Made by a program: the position numbers and the translations under genes. This document shows, piece by piece, positions 43,738 through 53,254 of a DNA stretch of 64,000 nucleotides (within the stretch, counting starts at the first letter, position 1; each line of letters begins with the position of its first letter). The DNA is from an uncultured Eubacteriales bacterium (lineage in GTDB: Bacteria; Bacillota; Clostridia; Oscillospirales; CAG-272): NCBI GenBank assembly GCA_934481515.1, contig CAKSPO010000001.1, forward strand, positions 48,111-112,110, read 5' to 3'. The notes below the pieces were generated by a model, which had not been told where the DNA came from, ran no database searches, and saw only the letters and a program-made list of their open reading frames with translations.

Positions 43738-44727
43738 TTAAAGCTCCTTTTTCTGCAAATTTGTTGTATTTTTTGCCGTCTGTGCATCCGGATATGCGTA
43801 GAATCCGACCGGCGTACAGTGGGGTGCCTCCATTGCAAGGTAAAACAGGAACGCAGGAAGGTCGCCACAAGTGAAAAAAGAAAAATAAGACAGTGAGCGA
43901 TCCGTCTTTTCCGCACACGGGCGGATGTCTGCAAAGGAAAGCCGCAGACCGCACAATTGTGCGACAAGCGGAATCGCAGTATTTTCGGAGGGATCTTTCG
44001 CCGGAATCGAAACCTCAAACAAAGCGTTACCGGAATTGACCTTCGGAAGCGACAATTGTTTTCCAAGCAACGCAAAGCGGGTAAATCCGGTGGAATCGGA
44101 TGATCTGCGCAGTTGACAGCAGGAGAGAATTTTCAGCTCATACCGGTCAATCAGACGCATGGAGCTGTTGATCCTGCCTTCGGCCGCGTTCTCCAAGGGG
44201 AGAATGCAACAATGACAGAATCCGCCCGCCACCTCTTCGCAGGCAGAAATGAAATTCCCGGTATAAACCGCCCGCGGTTCCGCGGAAGCGCCGGAAAGAA
44301 AGGGGGCAAAAGCGGAAAACGCCGCGTCCGTGTTTGCGTTTCGCGGATAAACAATCCGGCAGACTGCCGGAAACGGGTCTGCCGATGCATCCGGAAAGAG
44401 ATACCGGAGCGAAAAGCCCGGACTTTTCACATACAGATGAGAAAGCGCCCGACACAGAAATGCGGTTTGCCAGAGATTCCGTGCCGTATGAAAGTTCTGC
44501 ATCCAAGGAGAAACCGATCCTGGAAACTCTGCTCCGGATAAATCCGGCAGACGATGATCCGGCAACGCGGACAACAGTTCCGCCGGTGGAACGGCAGTGA
44601 AAATCTCCGCGGCAAATTCGCAAAGATGCGCCGCTTCGATCTCACCGAGGAGACCGAAGCGGAGTGCATTTTCTTTCAGATTGGCATAGACGGCATCTCC
44701 CGGAAGATAAGGGAAGAACGGCTCCAT
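43738..44727 (-). CDS. strongly diverged prephenate-dehydratase-like protein with ACT-like tail
   Basis: 329 residues, not recognised at first sight. The middle (about 155-225) follows the prephenate dehydratase pattern: CCILPLENAAEGRINSS matches the family's PIENS-x-G region, and STGFTRFALLGK matches its T-R-F motif. The last 80 residues (ALFEVSIPAKD, LSFADIRPCAEKTDRS, SYFSFF) resemble the ACT domain with an ESRP-like block. The first 140 residues match nothing I know and the catalytic N-terminal lobe is not evident. It starts in the TGATG overlap with htpG. Could be a diverged enzyme, an amino-acid sensor, or an inactive relic. Family call is by eye. Confidence 0.6.
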   Translation of the reverse strand: MEPFFPYLPGDAVYANLKENALRFGLLGEIEAAHLCEFAAEIFTAVPPAELLSALPDHRLPDLSGAEFPGSVSPWMQNFHTARNLWQTAFLCRALSHLYVKSPGFSLRYLFPDASADPFPAVCRIVYPRNANTDAAFSAFAPFLSGASAEPRAVYTGNFISACEEVAGGFCHCCILPLENAAEGRINSSMRLIDRYELKILSCCQLRRSSDSTGFTRFALLGKQLSLPKVNSGNALFEVSIPAKDPSENTAIPLVAQLCGLRLSFADIRPCAEKTDRSLSYFSFFTCGDLPAFLFYLAMEAPHCTPVGFYAYPDAQTAKNTTNLQKKEL

Positions 44728-46586
44728 CAGAGAAGATCCAAAACGGAATAGCTGTTTTGGAGGAAGCTCTGCAATTCATCGGCGGAGAGCTTTCTCTGGG
44801 AGAGCAGTGCCAGCTGATAAAGGTAGGCGGCAACCTTTTCCTGCTTTTCTCCCTCGGTCTCCTCCAGCTTCCGGATAAGCGGAGACGAGGTGTTGACGGT
44901 CAGTTTGGAGTCCGTCGGAAATGCCGAACCGACATTCATGCCGCTCATCGCATAAAGTTTCATCATCTCTTCCATCCGGCGGGATTCCTCCGAGACCGTC
45001 AGAAGAAGCGGAATTTTCTCATCTTTGAGGGGGGCAAAGGCAACCTTGAGCTTGTCGTTTCCGGAAACCTTTACAAACAGATCGGCAAGCGCTTTGTTTT
45101 CTTCGCTTTCGCCGTCCTGCTTCAACGCTCCGGCAACGTCGGCATCGATCCGGAGATACTTCACCTCCGGAACATATCCTTCCGCAATCGAGAGGAACTG
45201 CGTGTCAAGACGGTTGTCGAAAACGGCGACCGGGATGCCCTGTGCTTCAAACATGGAAATGTATTGTGCCTGCGCCGCCGGGTCGGTGGAATAGTAGACG
45301 GTGTTTTCGTGCTTTTCTTTGGCTTGCTCCAGGTATTCGGCGGTTGTAACAAACTTGCCGCCGGTCAGCTCCAGGAGCAGAGAATCCTTCACCCGGTCGA
45401 AGAACTTGCGGTCACGCATGCAGGCGTATTCCACGAAGGTGCGGATGTCGCGCCAGACCTTTTCATATTCTTCCCGCGCCGTGGTGCAGAGGCTGCAAAG
45501 CTTGTCCGCCACCTTTTTGACAATGTGCGCGGAGAGCTTGGAAACATAGGTGTTGTTTTGCAGGTAACTGCGGGAAACATTCAGCGGCAACTCCGGACAG
45601 TCCAGAACGCCCTTGAGCATCAGAAGATAGTCCGGGATGACCTCTTTGATATTGTCTGCAACAAAGACCTGATGGTAATAGAGCTTGACCTGACCTTCAA
45701 TGGATTCGTACTCATTGGCAAGCTTCGGAAAATAGAGGATTCCGCGGAAGTTGAGCGGGTAGTCTGCATTGAGGTGAATCCAGAACAGCGGCTCCCGGTA
45801 ATCGTGAAAGACCTTGCGGTAAAATTCCTTGTATTCCTCCGGAGTGCAGTCGGAGGGATTCTTCAGCCAAAGAGGGCAGGTATCGTTGACCGGCTTCGGA
45901 GCCTCCGGCGTTTTTTCTTCGCCGTCTTTTCCGGCGTCAGCCTCCTCGCCTTCTACGGTAAAATAGATTTCCACCGGCATGAAGGCGCAGTATTTTTCCA
46001 AAACCTCTTCAATCTTGTATTTTTCAAGATAAACGGATTCCTCTTCGGAAATGTGCATGATGACCGTCGTACCGTGTCCGTCACGCTCACCGGGTTCGGT
46101 TTCGTATGCACCGTCCGCCCCGCAGCTCCAGTGGACAGCGGGCGCACCGGTATAGGATTTTGTAATCAGCTCCACCCGGTCGCTGACCATGAAAGCAGAG
46201 TAGAAGCCGAGACCGAAATGACCGATGATCCCGCTGTCCTTGCTGTCGCCTTCGTATTTTTCAATGAAGTCCAGCGCTCCTGAGAGCGCAATCTGACAGA
46301 TATACCGATCCAACTCCTCCTCAGTCATGCCGATTCCGTTGTCGCAGACAGTCAGGGTCTTTGCTTCTTTGTCAAGGATTACATCGATACGATAGGCCTC
46401 GTCCCCGCCGTCATACTGACCGAGGGATGCGAGTCTGCGGAGCTTGGTGACCGCGTCAGAAGCATTGGAAACAATCTCCCTCAGAAAAATATCTTTTTCC
46501 GAGTATAACCATTTTTTGATGACCGGGAAAATGTGCTCGGTCTGTACCGAGATCCCGCCTTTTTTACTGATTGTGTTTTCAGCCAT
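44727..46586 (-). CDS. htpG: molecular chaperone HtpG (Hsp90)
   Basis: Dimeric ATP-dependent chaperone, 619 residues. The GHKL ATPase domain has IFLREIVSNASDA, CDNGIGMT and GHFGLGFYSAFMV; a middle domain follows, with an acidic insert at about 215-235, and a C-terminal dimerisation domain. The start ATG follows TTAAGGAGG. The stop shares one base with the start of the prephenate-dehydratase-like gene, so those two are translationally coupled. Confidence 0.97.
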   Translation of the reverse strand: MAENTISKKGGISVQTEHIFPVIKKWLYSEKDIFLREIVSNASDAVTKLRRLASLGQYDGGDEAYRIDVILDKEAKTLTVCDNGIGMTEEELDRYICQIALSGALDFIEKYEGDSKDSGIIGHFGLGFYSAFMVSDRVELITKSYTGAPAVHWSCGADGAYETEPGERDGHGTTVIMHISEEESVYLEKYKIEEVLEKYCAFMPVEIYFTVEGEEADAGKDGEEKTPEAPKPVNDTCPLWLKNPSDCTPEEYKEFYRKVFHDYREPLFWIHLNADYPLNFRGILYFPKLANEYESIEGQVKLYYHQVFVADNIKEVIPDYLLMLKGVLDCPELPLNVSRSYLQNNTYVSKLSAHIVKKVADKLCSLCTTAREEYEKVWRDIRTFVEYACMRDRKFFDRVKDSLLLELTGGKFVTTAEYLEQAKEKHENTVYYSTDPAAQAQYISMFEAQGIPVAVFDNRLDTQFLSIAEGYVPEVKYLRIDADVAGALKQDGESEENKALADLFVKVSGNDKLKVAFAPLKDEKIPLLLTVSEESRRMEEMMKLYAMSGMNVGSAFPTDSKLTVNTSSPLIRKLEETEGEKQEKVAAYLYQLALLSQRKLSADELQSFLQNSYSVLDLL

Positions 46587-46657
46587 TTTATTTGTAAAGC
46601 CTCCTTAAGGGATATTGATGCATGGAAAAATTGAAAAGACGAACGTGAAAGTGTATC

Positions 46658-48217
46658 TCATTGTCCGGATAGCTCCTCCGATGCCGCATCGGCAACCGAT
46701 TCTGCCGTAGTTTTTTCGGCTTCCCGCTCTGCCGCCGGTGCTGCGGGTTCCGTTACCGTTCGCCGCTTTTTGATTTCAACGGCAGCCTGCAATGCGGATT
46801 CTTCACTGGAAAAACGGGCAATCACCTCTTCGGAAGGCTCCGAGAAAATGCGGTATTTCCGCGCCAGCGCATAGGTCTGCAGCTGGAATTGCTCAAATTG
46901 GGTCAGGTCCCCAGTTCCGGTATCGGACAGCGGTTCCGGAATCCGTAGTACTTTTCTGCGCAGATGCCGGAACAGCCGACTGAGACGACCTCCGGAACCC
47001 GGTTGCCTGCTCTTTTTCTGTTCCTTCGGCTTTTCGTCCGCTTCACAGGGCAATCCCTTTTTCCGAAGCAGGGAATTGAGGTAGTAGTCGGTCAATTCAA
47101 GAATGGTTGCAACCAGCGGAACGCCGAGTACCATGCCGAACAACCCCCAAAGGGAACCCATGACCGTCAGAACGATCAGAACGCAAAGCGTGCTGATGCC
47201 GGTGTTGGCTCCCAGAATTTTCGGAGCCATGATATTTCCGTCCAACTGCTGGACCACCAGAATAATCAACAGATAGGGAATGACCTTTACCGGGTCGGTC
47301 AGAAGAACGATGACGGCGGTCGGAATGACGCCGATGAAGGGACCGATGACAGGGATCACATCCGTGATTCCGACAAATACCGCAATCAGAATGGCATAGG
47401 GAATCTGGAACAGCGTAACCAACAGATAAACGATCAGCGCCACAAGCGTGGAGTCTAACAGCTTTCCTTTGATATAGTTGCCGAACGAACGGTCAGCGGT
47501 TGTGCAGATTTCCGTAATGACGGCATTGACCTTTTCACCAAGGAAGGCAGTACGCAGGCGCAGCACCTGCGCATAGCGTTTCTCTTTGGAATTCAGAAAA
47601 TAAAGAGAGATGAAAATGCCGAAGAGAATGTCCGTGACAACGGAAAGCACCCGGCTGGCGGTTCCGAAGATTGCGGAAAGGTTTTTGACGGAAAGGAAGC
47701 GCAACAGGGTTTCCTTATCCAGCCGGTGAGAATAAAAGAAATTGGAAATTTTATCGTTGATGGAAATGGGATCCAATTTGGAAATCAGCGGGCGCCCTCC
47801 CTCCTGCGGAAATTTTCCGTTGATCCAGGCGATCGCCCCGTTCAGCTTGTCGATGGTGGAGTAGAGGTATTTTTCGTAATTGGAAAGAAAATTGACAATG
47901 CTCTCAATCAACTGCGGAAAAATCAGAAGCGCGAGCAATACGAAAATAAGAATGACTGTAAGGTAAGTCAGAATCAGAGAAAGAGTTCTCCGCAGACCCA
48001 GCGGGCGCACGCGGAAAAACAGCTTTGTTTCATACAACCGGAAGAGCGGATTGCAGAGATAGGCGAATCCAAGCCCGAAAATGACAGGACGCAGAATCAG
48101 AAAGAGACGTCCGAGCCATGCATTGATGCCATCCAGATTGACGATAAGAAGAAGCAGGAGCAGAATGGCGGAGTAAACAGCTGCAAAGGTCAGATATTTT
48201 TTTTGCTTTTGTTCCAT
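46658..48217 (-). CDS. AI-2E family permease, copy 2
   Basis: 519-residue membrane protein of the AI-2E/PerM (UPF0118) family. About seven to eight helices, with a long soluble loop at about 120-190 and the family block LVVQQLDGNIMAPKILG. Family members have been linked to Na+/H+ antiport or small-molecule export; substrate unknown. It has a 130-residue Ala/Glu-rich cytoplasmic tail not typical of the family. It starts 3 bases after the stop of a paralogue (48221-49717), with a GGAGAGGAGGGG site inside that gene's end. Confidence 0.88.
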   Translation of the reverse strand: MEQKQKKYLTFAAVYSAILLLLLLIVNLDGINAWLGRLFLILRPVIFGLGFAYLCNPLFRLYETKLFFRVRPLGLRRTLSLILTYLTVILIFVLLALLIFPQLIESIVNFLSNYEKYLYSTIDKLNGAIAWINGKFPQEGGRPLISKLDPISINDKISNFFYSHRLDKETLLRFLSVKNLSAIFGTASRVLSVVTDILFGIFISLYFLNSKEKRYAQVLRLRTAFLGEKVNAVITEICTTADRSFGNYIKGKLLDSTLVALIVYLLVTLFQIPYAILIAVFVGITDVIPVIGPFIGVIPTAVIVLLTDPVKVIPYLLIILVVQQLDGNIMAPKILGANTGISTLCVLIVLTVMGSLWGLFGMVLGVPLVATILELTDYYLNSLLRKKGLPCEADEKPKEQKKSRQPGSGGRLSRLFRHLRRKVLRIPEPLSDTGTGDLTQFEQFQLQTYALARKYRIFSEPSEEVIARFSSEESALQAAVEIKKRRTVTEPAAPAAEREAEKTTAESVADAASEELSGQ

Positions 48218-48220
48218 GAT

Positions 48221-49717
48221 TTACCCCTCCTCTCCGGTAGACATGCCTTTTCGTTCCGCGGCGGCTTTTTTCGCGTCCCTGAGCGCTTCCTCCACCGAAA
48301 ACTGCGTCAGCGTGTCGATGGACGGATCGGAAATCAGACGCAGGCGGTACAAAATCCGGTGCAGCCGCAGAAGCGAGCGGTCGCGGCGCGTCGGCTGGTA
48401 CCCCTCTTCGGATTCCATCCGGCGGTTGAGATGCAGAATATGCTTTTCAAAGCGGCGGATCAGTTTGTCCGTTCCGATGTCTGTCTGCTTCACAGGATCA
48501 ATTGCGGCATCCGGTGCGTAGTAATTTTCCACCCCGATCGGTTTTCCTTTCTTTTGAAGGGAAACCTGTATCATGTCGTCGGCAAGCTCCAGAATGGTGG
48601 CAAACAGCGGCACCCCGATAATCATTCCCGTAAAGCCGAACATGCTTCCCATCGTGCAGATGGCAATGATGACACACAGTGAGCTGACGCCGGTGTTATT
48701 GCCGAGAATTGCGGGACCGATGATATTTCCGTCCAGCTGCTGCACCAGAAGCACAATGATCAAAAAGGGAATTACCTTGGACGGATCGGTCAGGAGGATG
48801 ATGAATGCCGTCGGGATGGCTCCGATGAAGGGACCCACCACAGGGATGACGTTGGTGACACCGACGAAGGTTGCCACCAGAACGGCATAGGGAATGCGGA
48901 AAATGGAAATGACGATGTAGGTCAGAATACCGATGATGAGCGAATCGAAAATTTTTCCTTCCAGAAAGCCGCCGAAGGAGCGGTCGGCAATGGTGCAGAA
49001 GCGGGTAATGCGGACGTTGGTTTCCGCACTGAAGAGCGCACGCCGCACTTTCATGACCTGCGCATAGCGCTTTTCCTTTGTGGCAAGAAAATACAGAGAG
49101 ATAAAGAAGCCGAAAACAATATCGGCAATGACCGAAACGGTATTGCTCAGGATATTGAAGAACGGGTCAAAGTTTGTGTTTGCAATGAATTCCGGCAGAT
49201 TGGTGGCATTGTTGCCGAAGAAAGCCGAGGTTTTCTGGTGGAAATCCTCCAGATTGATATACTCCAGCGTCGTCGGATTCTTTGTGATTTTTTCGAGGAA
49301 GGAGTTCAGTGCGGCAAAAATCCGGTTGATCTGTAGAATCAGCGAGTCAAGGTAGCTGTCATAGTCCTTTACAAATGCCACAATGCTCTCAATCAACTGC
49401 GGCATAATCAGAAGGAACAGAAGCGCAATAATCAAAAGAAGCGTCAGATATGTCAGAATCAGGGAGAGACATCTGCGCAATGACGGAGGGCGGAGACGGC
49501 AAAGCAGTTTCCGCTCATAAAACCGGAAAAAAGGATTGCACAGGTACGCCAGAATCAAGCCAAAAAGAACCGGTCGGAACAGGGAAATGATTTTTCCGAA
49601 CCAGCTCTTCAGATCCTCCGAATTCGCAATCAGAAGAATTGCAAGAAAAACGACCGCATAGATGGCAATTCCAAGGAGCCATTTCTTTTTTGTTGTGCTT
49701 TTTTCTTCCTGTTGCAT
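48221..49717 (-). CDS. AI-2E family permease, copy 1
   Basis: 498 residues; a tandem paralogue of the next gene. The two align throughout the membrane part (for example GRLFLILRPVIFGLGFAYLC against GKIISLFRPVLFGLILAYLC) and share VQQLDGNI. The tails differ: here a basic, Arg-rich stretch (about 410-480). Ribosome site GGAGG lies 12 bases from the ATG. A minus-strand promoter lies at 49772-49798, so this is the first gene of the pair and possibly of the run down to mgtE. Confidence 0.88.
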   Translation of the reverse strand: MQQEEKSTTKKKWLLGIAIYAVVFLAILLIANSEDLKSWFGKIISLFRPVLFGLILAYLCNPFFRFYERKLLCRLRPPSLRRCLSLILTYLTLLLIIALLFLLIMPQLIESIVAFVKDYDSYLDSLILQINRIFAALNSFLEKITKNPTTLEYINLEDFHQKTSAFFGNNATNLPEFIANTNFDPFFNILSNTVSVIADIVFGFFISLYFLATKEKRYAQVMKVRRALFSAETNVRITRFCTIADRSFGGFLEGKIFDSLIIGILTYIVISIFRIPYAVLVATFVGVTNVIPVVGPFIGAIPTAFIILLTDPSKVIPFLIIVLLVQQLDGNIIGPAILGNNTGVSSLCVIIAICTMGSMFGFTGMIIGVPLFATILELADDMIQVSLQKKGKPIGVENYYAPDAAIDPVKQTDIGTDKLIRRFEKHILHLNRRMESEEGYQPTRRDRSLLRLHRILYRLRLISDPSIDTLTQFSVEEALRDAKKAAAERKGMSTGEEG

Positions 49718-49771
49718 AGGCGGCGCAATCCTCCGGGAACTGAAATTCGGTAAAAGAAATACCTATCTTAT

Positions 49772-49798
49772 TTTATACCATTTCTGCATTTTCGTCAA
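49772..49798 (-). promoter_or_regulatory. promoter of the AI-2E permease pair
   Basis: Minus strand TTGACG (49793-49798); -10 read as TATAAA (15-bp spacer, 49772-49777) or TAAAAT (17-bp spacer). It lies about 55 bases upstream of the start codon. Confidence 0.65.
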
Positions 49799-49836
49799 TA
49801 GATTTTTCGGGATTTCGGCTTTATTTTACGGAAATC

Positions 49837-49865
49837 TTGCAAAGCGGAAAAAAATATGTTACAAT
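49837..49865 (+). promoter_or_regulatory. promoter of ispE
   Basis: TTGCAA (49837-49842), 17-bp spacer ending TGT (extended -10), TACAAT (49860-49865). Confidence 0.8.
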
Positions 49866-49932
49866 AAAGACATCGTCGAAACCTGTGCCGCAGAGAACAG
49901 ACGGCGCACCGGGAAGGAAGGTAACAAAAACC

Positions 49933-50826
49933 ATGATGACCGAAAGAGCAAACGCCAAAATCAACGTGTATCTGAACGTGCTGTCCCGACAGGAGAACGG
50001 ATACCATCGGATTTTGAGCCTGATGCAGACCGTTTCTCTTTGCGATCTTGTTACGATTTCCTTCGACCCGTCGGAACATACTGCGATTACGCTGTCTGTC
50101 TCCGGAAACGGAACGGTGCCGACCGACTGCAGAAACCTTGCCTTCCGTGCGGCGGAAAAGTTTCTTATGGCAGCGGGACGCTCCGGGAAGGTGCAGATCC
50201 TGCTGGAGAAGCATATTCCGATGGCGGCAGGACTGGCAGGCGGCAGTGCGGACGCGGCGGCGGTTTTGCGTGCAATGAACCGCTTGTGCGGAATGCCGCT
50301 TCCGGAAGAGGAATTGTACCGCATCGGCGCCGGACTGGGAGCGGATATTCCGTTCTGTATCCGCGGCGGGACGGCATTGGTCAGCGGGATCGGAGACCGG
50401 ATGGAGGACGCTCCCGCCATGCCGCAGGGGGAACTCGTTGTTGCCTGCGCAGGGGAGGGCGTCTCCACACCGTGGGCTTACGGAGAGCTGGATCGCAAAT
50501 ACCGGAATTTTTCAGCGGCACCTGGACCGGATTCCCGACCGGAGGAAATCGGACGGCTTTGGCAGGCAGGAGATCTTTTCGGCTCCTGCGAACGGTTTTA
50601 CAATCTTTTCGAGGAGGTGGTTCCGCGCGAGAGACCGGAGGTGACGCGCCTGAGCGAACAGATGCTTGCCGCCGGAGCAGTGACTTCCATGATGAGCGGA
50701 AGCGGTCCCTCGGTGTTCGGCGTTTTCCGTTGCAGGGAGGACGCGGAACGGGCATGCTTTTCCCTGCGGGAGAGCGGAGCCGCGGCATTTGTCTGCCATC
50801 CGACCGGAAGGTATTCACAGAGCTGA
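49933..50826 (+). CDS. ispE: 4-diphosphocytidyl-2-C-methyl-D-erythritol kinase
   Basis: GHMP kinase of the MEP isoprenoid pathway. 297 residues with ERANAKINVYLNVLSRQENGYH at the start (trimmed here to the recognisable AKINVYL-NGYH core), PMAAGLAGGSADAAAVL as ATP-binding loop, GADIPFCI, and SGSGPSVFGVF at the C-terminus. Two ATGs stand in tandem (49933, 49936) after GGAAGGAAGG; either may be used. Together with ispA it shows isoprenoids are made by the MEP route. Confidence 0.94.
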   Translation: MMTERANAKINVYLNVLSRQENGYHRILSLMQTVSLCDLVTISFDPSEHTAITLSVSGNGTVPTDCRNLAFRAAEKFLMAAGRSGKVQILLEKHIPMAAGLAGGSADAAAVLRAMNRLCGMPLPEEELYRIGAGLGADIPFCIRGGTALVSGIGDRMEDAPAMPQGELVVACAGEGVSTPWAYGELDRKYRNFSAAPGPDSRPEEIGRLWQAGDLFGSCERFYNLFEEVVPRERPEVTRLSEQMLAAGAVTSMMSGSGPSVFGVFRCREDAERACFSLRESGAAAFVCHPTGRYSQS

Positions 50827-50952
50827 CCCGCTGTTTTTCGGATTTATTCATGCCAAGTTCACAAAGAAGGTCTATAATTTTCAACGAAAAAGAGCAGAAA
50901 TTTCATCATTTCGGAATCAAAATGCCGCAAAACGGCAGAAAACCGCTGCAAA

Positions 50953-52164
50953 ATGATCGGATCAGCAAACGGCGGTTTCGGAAAGGACCAGAATTTGAAA
51001 GAACAGAATCAGACATCGGAACTGACAGCTGTCCGGCGGAAGACCTCCATCGGCGGTCAGGCACTGATGGAGGGCATCATGATGCGCGGACCGGAAAAGA
51101 CCGCGCTGGCAGTCCGCAACCCCCGCGGGGAGATCGTGGTGGAAGCGGAAGAGAACAAAAAGAAAAAGCGCCCGGCGTTCTGTCGGCTTCCGGTGGTGCG
51201 GGGCGTGTTCAATTTTGCGGATTCCATGGTGCTCGGATATCGTTCCCTCATGCGCTCCGCCGAAATTTCCGCGCTGGACGACATGGTGGAAACCGAAGAG
51301 GAAAAGGCGCGCAGGAAAGACAAGACCTCTGCTGCCCTTCCGGCGGAAGAGAAAAACGGAGGCACCGGAGCGGCGACAACTACCGGTTCCGGCACGGAGC
51401 ACCCGGAAGACCTGACAGAATCTACCCAAACAATCGACTCCGCGGAAACCGGGTCGGAAAAAGCCCCTGCCGGCGGAGAAAAGCTTCCGGCGTGGGTCAT
51501 GACCGTGATGACCATTCTTTCGGTGGGACTGGCACTGGTACTGTGCGTAGGACTTTTCATGTTCCTTCCTTCGTTCCTGTTCAGTCTCCTGCGTGAGCAC
51601 GTCGGTTTTCTGCAAACCGGAAATGCGGCACTGCGTTCCTTCTGGAAGTCGCTGTTTGAGGGACTTCTGAAAATTCTTCTTCTGGTCGGATATATGGCGG
51701 CGGTTTCCCTGATGAAGGACATTCGCAGAACCTTTCAGTATCACGGCGCCGAGCATAAGACCATCTTCTGCTACGAGGCGGGATTGGAGCTGACCGTGGA
51801 AAATATCCGGAAGCAGAGAAGATTCCATCCCCGGTGCGGCACCTCGTTCCTGATTCTGATGCTGCTGGTCAGTATCTTCGTGTCCTTCTTTATCGATCCG
51901 CTGGCGATTCTGATCAGCGGAGCGGAGCTTGCATGGTATTTCCGGGTGCTTCTGAAGCTGTTGCTGATTCCGCTGATTATGGGAATCGGCTATGAACTGA
52001 TTAAGGCGGCGGGACGGCACGATAATCTGATGACGCGGATCATTTCCGCACCCGGAATGTGGTTACAGCATATCACGGTATTTGAACCGACCGATGACAT
52101 GATCGAATGCGCCATTGCCGCAATGAAGCAGGTAATTCCGGAGGACGGAAGTGACGAATGGTGA
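50953..52164 (+). CDS. DUF1385 membrane protein (YqhQ-like)
   Basis: 403 residues. SIGGQALMEGIMMRGPEKTALAVR (blocks at about 31-54) is the family head; a low-complexity, charged and Ser/Thr/Glu-rich insert follows (about 120-175), then four membrane helices with YHGAEHKTIFCYE and HPRCGTSFL between them. The His/Glu/Cys-rich conserved loop suggests a metal site. Function unknown. The ATG at 50953 lacks a ribosome site; an in-frame TTG at 50995 has GGAAAGGA seven bases upstream and may be the true start. Confidence 0.85.
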   Translation: MIGSANGGFGKDQNLKEQNQTSELTAVRRKTSIGGQALMEGIMMRGPEKTALAVRNPRGEIVVEAEENKKKKRPAFCRLPVVRGVFNFADSMVLGYRSLMRSAEISALDDMVETEEEKARRKDKTSAALPAEEKNGGTGAATTTGSGTEHPEDLTESTQTIDSAETGSEKAPAGGEKLPAWVMTVMTILSVGLALVLCVGLFMFLPSFLFSLLREHVGFLQTGNAALRSFWKSLFEGLLKILLLVGYMAAVSLMKDIRRTFQYHGAEHKTIFCYEAGLELTVENIRKQRRFHPRCGTSFLILMLLVSIFVSFFIDPLAILISGAELAWYFRVLLKLLLIPLIMGIGYELIKAAGRHDNLMTRIISAPGMWLQHITVFEPTDDMIECAIAAMKQVIPEDGSDEW

Positions 52165-52219
52165 GCGCCCGGCAGGAAAGCCGACAGTTATAAAATGTTC
52201 AGGAAAGGAACCGATTGAT

Positions 52220-52756
52220 ATGGGAAGCATCGGACAGGAAGCACGGGCAGCCGTGCAGGAACTTATGGAAACCGCAAAGCTTGAAAAGGGACAGATTCTG
52301 GTAATCGGCTGTTCCTCCTCGGAGATTGTCGGAGAGACGATCGGACACGGCTCCAGCTTTGAGACGGCAAAAGAGGTGTTTGATGCCGTCTATCCGCTTC
52401 TGCGGGAGAAGGGCGTCTGGCTTGCGGCACAGTGTTGCGAGCATCTGAACCGCGCTTTGATTCTGGAACGTGCCTGCGCGCAGGCATACGGTTGGGAAGA
52501 GGTCTGCGTGGTACCACAGCCTAAAGCAGGCGGCTCCTTTGCCACTGCCGCATGGGAGGGGTTTGAGGCCCCGGTTGCAGTGGAGCATATCCGCGCGCAC
52601 GCAGGACTTGACATTGGCGGCACGCTGATCGGAATGCATCTGCGCGACGTTGCGGTTCCGGTTCGTCTGAAAAATGCCCGCATTGGTCAGGCATCGTTGC
52701 TTGCGGCGCGTACCAGACCGAAGTTCATCGGCGGGAGCCGTGCAAAATACGAATAA
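52220..52756 (+). CDS. YwlG family protein (TIGR01440, UPF0340)
   Basis: 178 residues from the ATG at 52220 (site AGGAAAGGAA). Family blocks ILVIGCSSSEIVGETIG, AAQCCEHLNRALILER and VEHIRAHAGLDIGGTLIGMHL are present. The fold is known in this family but not the activity. An in-frame ATG 23 codons earlier overlaps the preceding gene and is less likely. It lies just before the decayed region at 52757. Confidence 0.9.
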   Translation: MGSIGQEARAAVQELMETAKLEKGQILVIGCSSSEIVGETIGHGSSFETAKEVFDAVYPLLREKGVWLAAQCCEHLNRALILERACAQAYGWEEVCVVPQPKAGGSFATAAWEGFEAPVAVEHIRAHAGLDIGGTLIGMHLRDVAVPVRLKNARIGQASLLAARTRPKFIGGSRAKYE

Positions 52757-52867
52757 AGATGTTCAGGAAAAGAAAAAGGAGCCACTCGCTTTCGCCGCGG
52801 GCGGATAACGAAGTTTTTATGTAGGATACGGTGCAGTCTCTGAAAAGGGACCGCACCGTGTTCTGCT

Positions 52868-53235
52868 TTATGCAGAAAGTTTGAACGGCTGTGGGTTTTG
52901 GCGAATCTCCTCCGTTTCCGCTTGCATCTCTTTTTCTGCAGGCATAGAGAATCGCCCGACGCGGTGAAGTAAATGTCTGCCTTAACCCTTTTTGCCGTCT
53001 TATCCTTGCTGTGAACCTCCATGCGCCGAATCAATGCGCTGACGATTTCCGGTGTGAGTTGTCGGATGTCCGTATAATCCCGCAACGCTTTCATCGGCAG
53101 CCTCAAATCCTCCTTGGTTTGCTCCGCTTCCATCCGCTTTTTCTTGCCGTCAGCTACGAGTTCCAGCGGCTTCTTCTGCTCCTTTTCGTAGTTGACGGTC
53201 ATTTTTGCGAAACGCTCATCGGTAATAACACCGCG
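52868..53235 (-). pseudogene. C-terminal remnant of a large serine recombinase (DUF4368 region), frameshifted
   Basis: From 53235 downward the frame reads RGVITDERFAKMTVNYEKEQ, then RDYTDIRQLTPEIVSALIRR and KRVKADIYFTASG, the coiled tail and DUF4368 domain of TnpX/Tn-type serine recombinases. Near 52945-52960 the frame shifts; the natural ending EIRQNPQPFKLSA with its stop at 52868-52870 is in another frame. The catalytic domain is missing. This is a dead relic of a mobile element. Confidence 0.8.
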
Positions 53236-53254
53236 CAAAGTCTGCAAGACTCCC

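Noticed and set aside
49662..51596. 644-codon plus-strand open frame overlapping ispE and the DUF1385 gene
   Set aside because: Out of frame with two clear genes; Arg/Gly-rich translation typical of a shadow frame.
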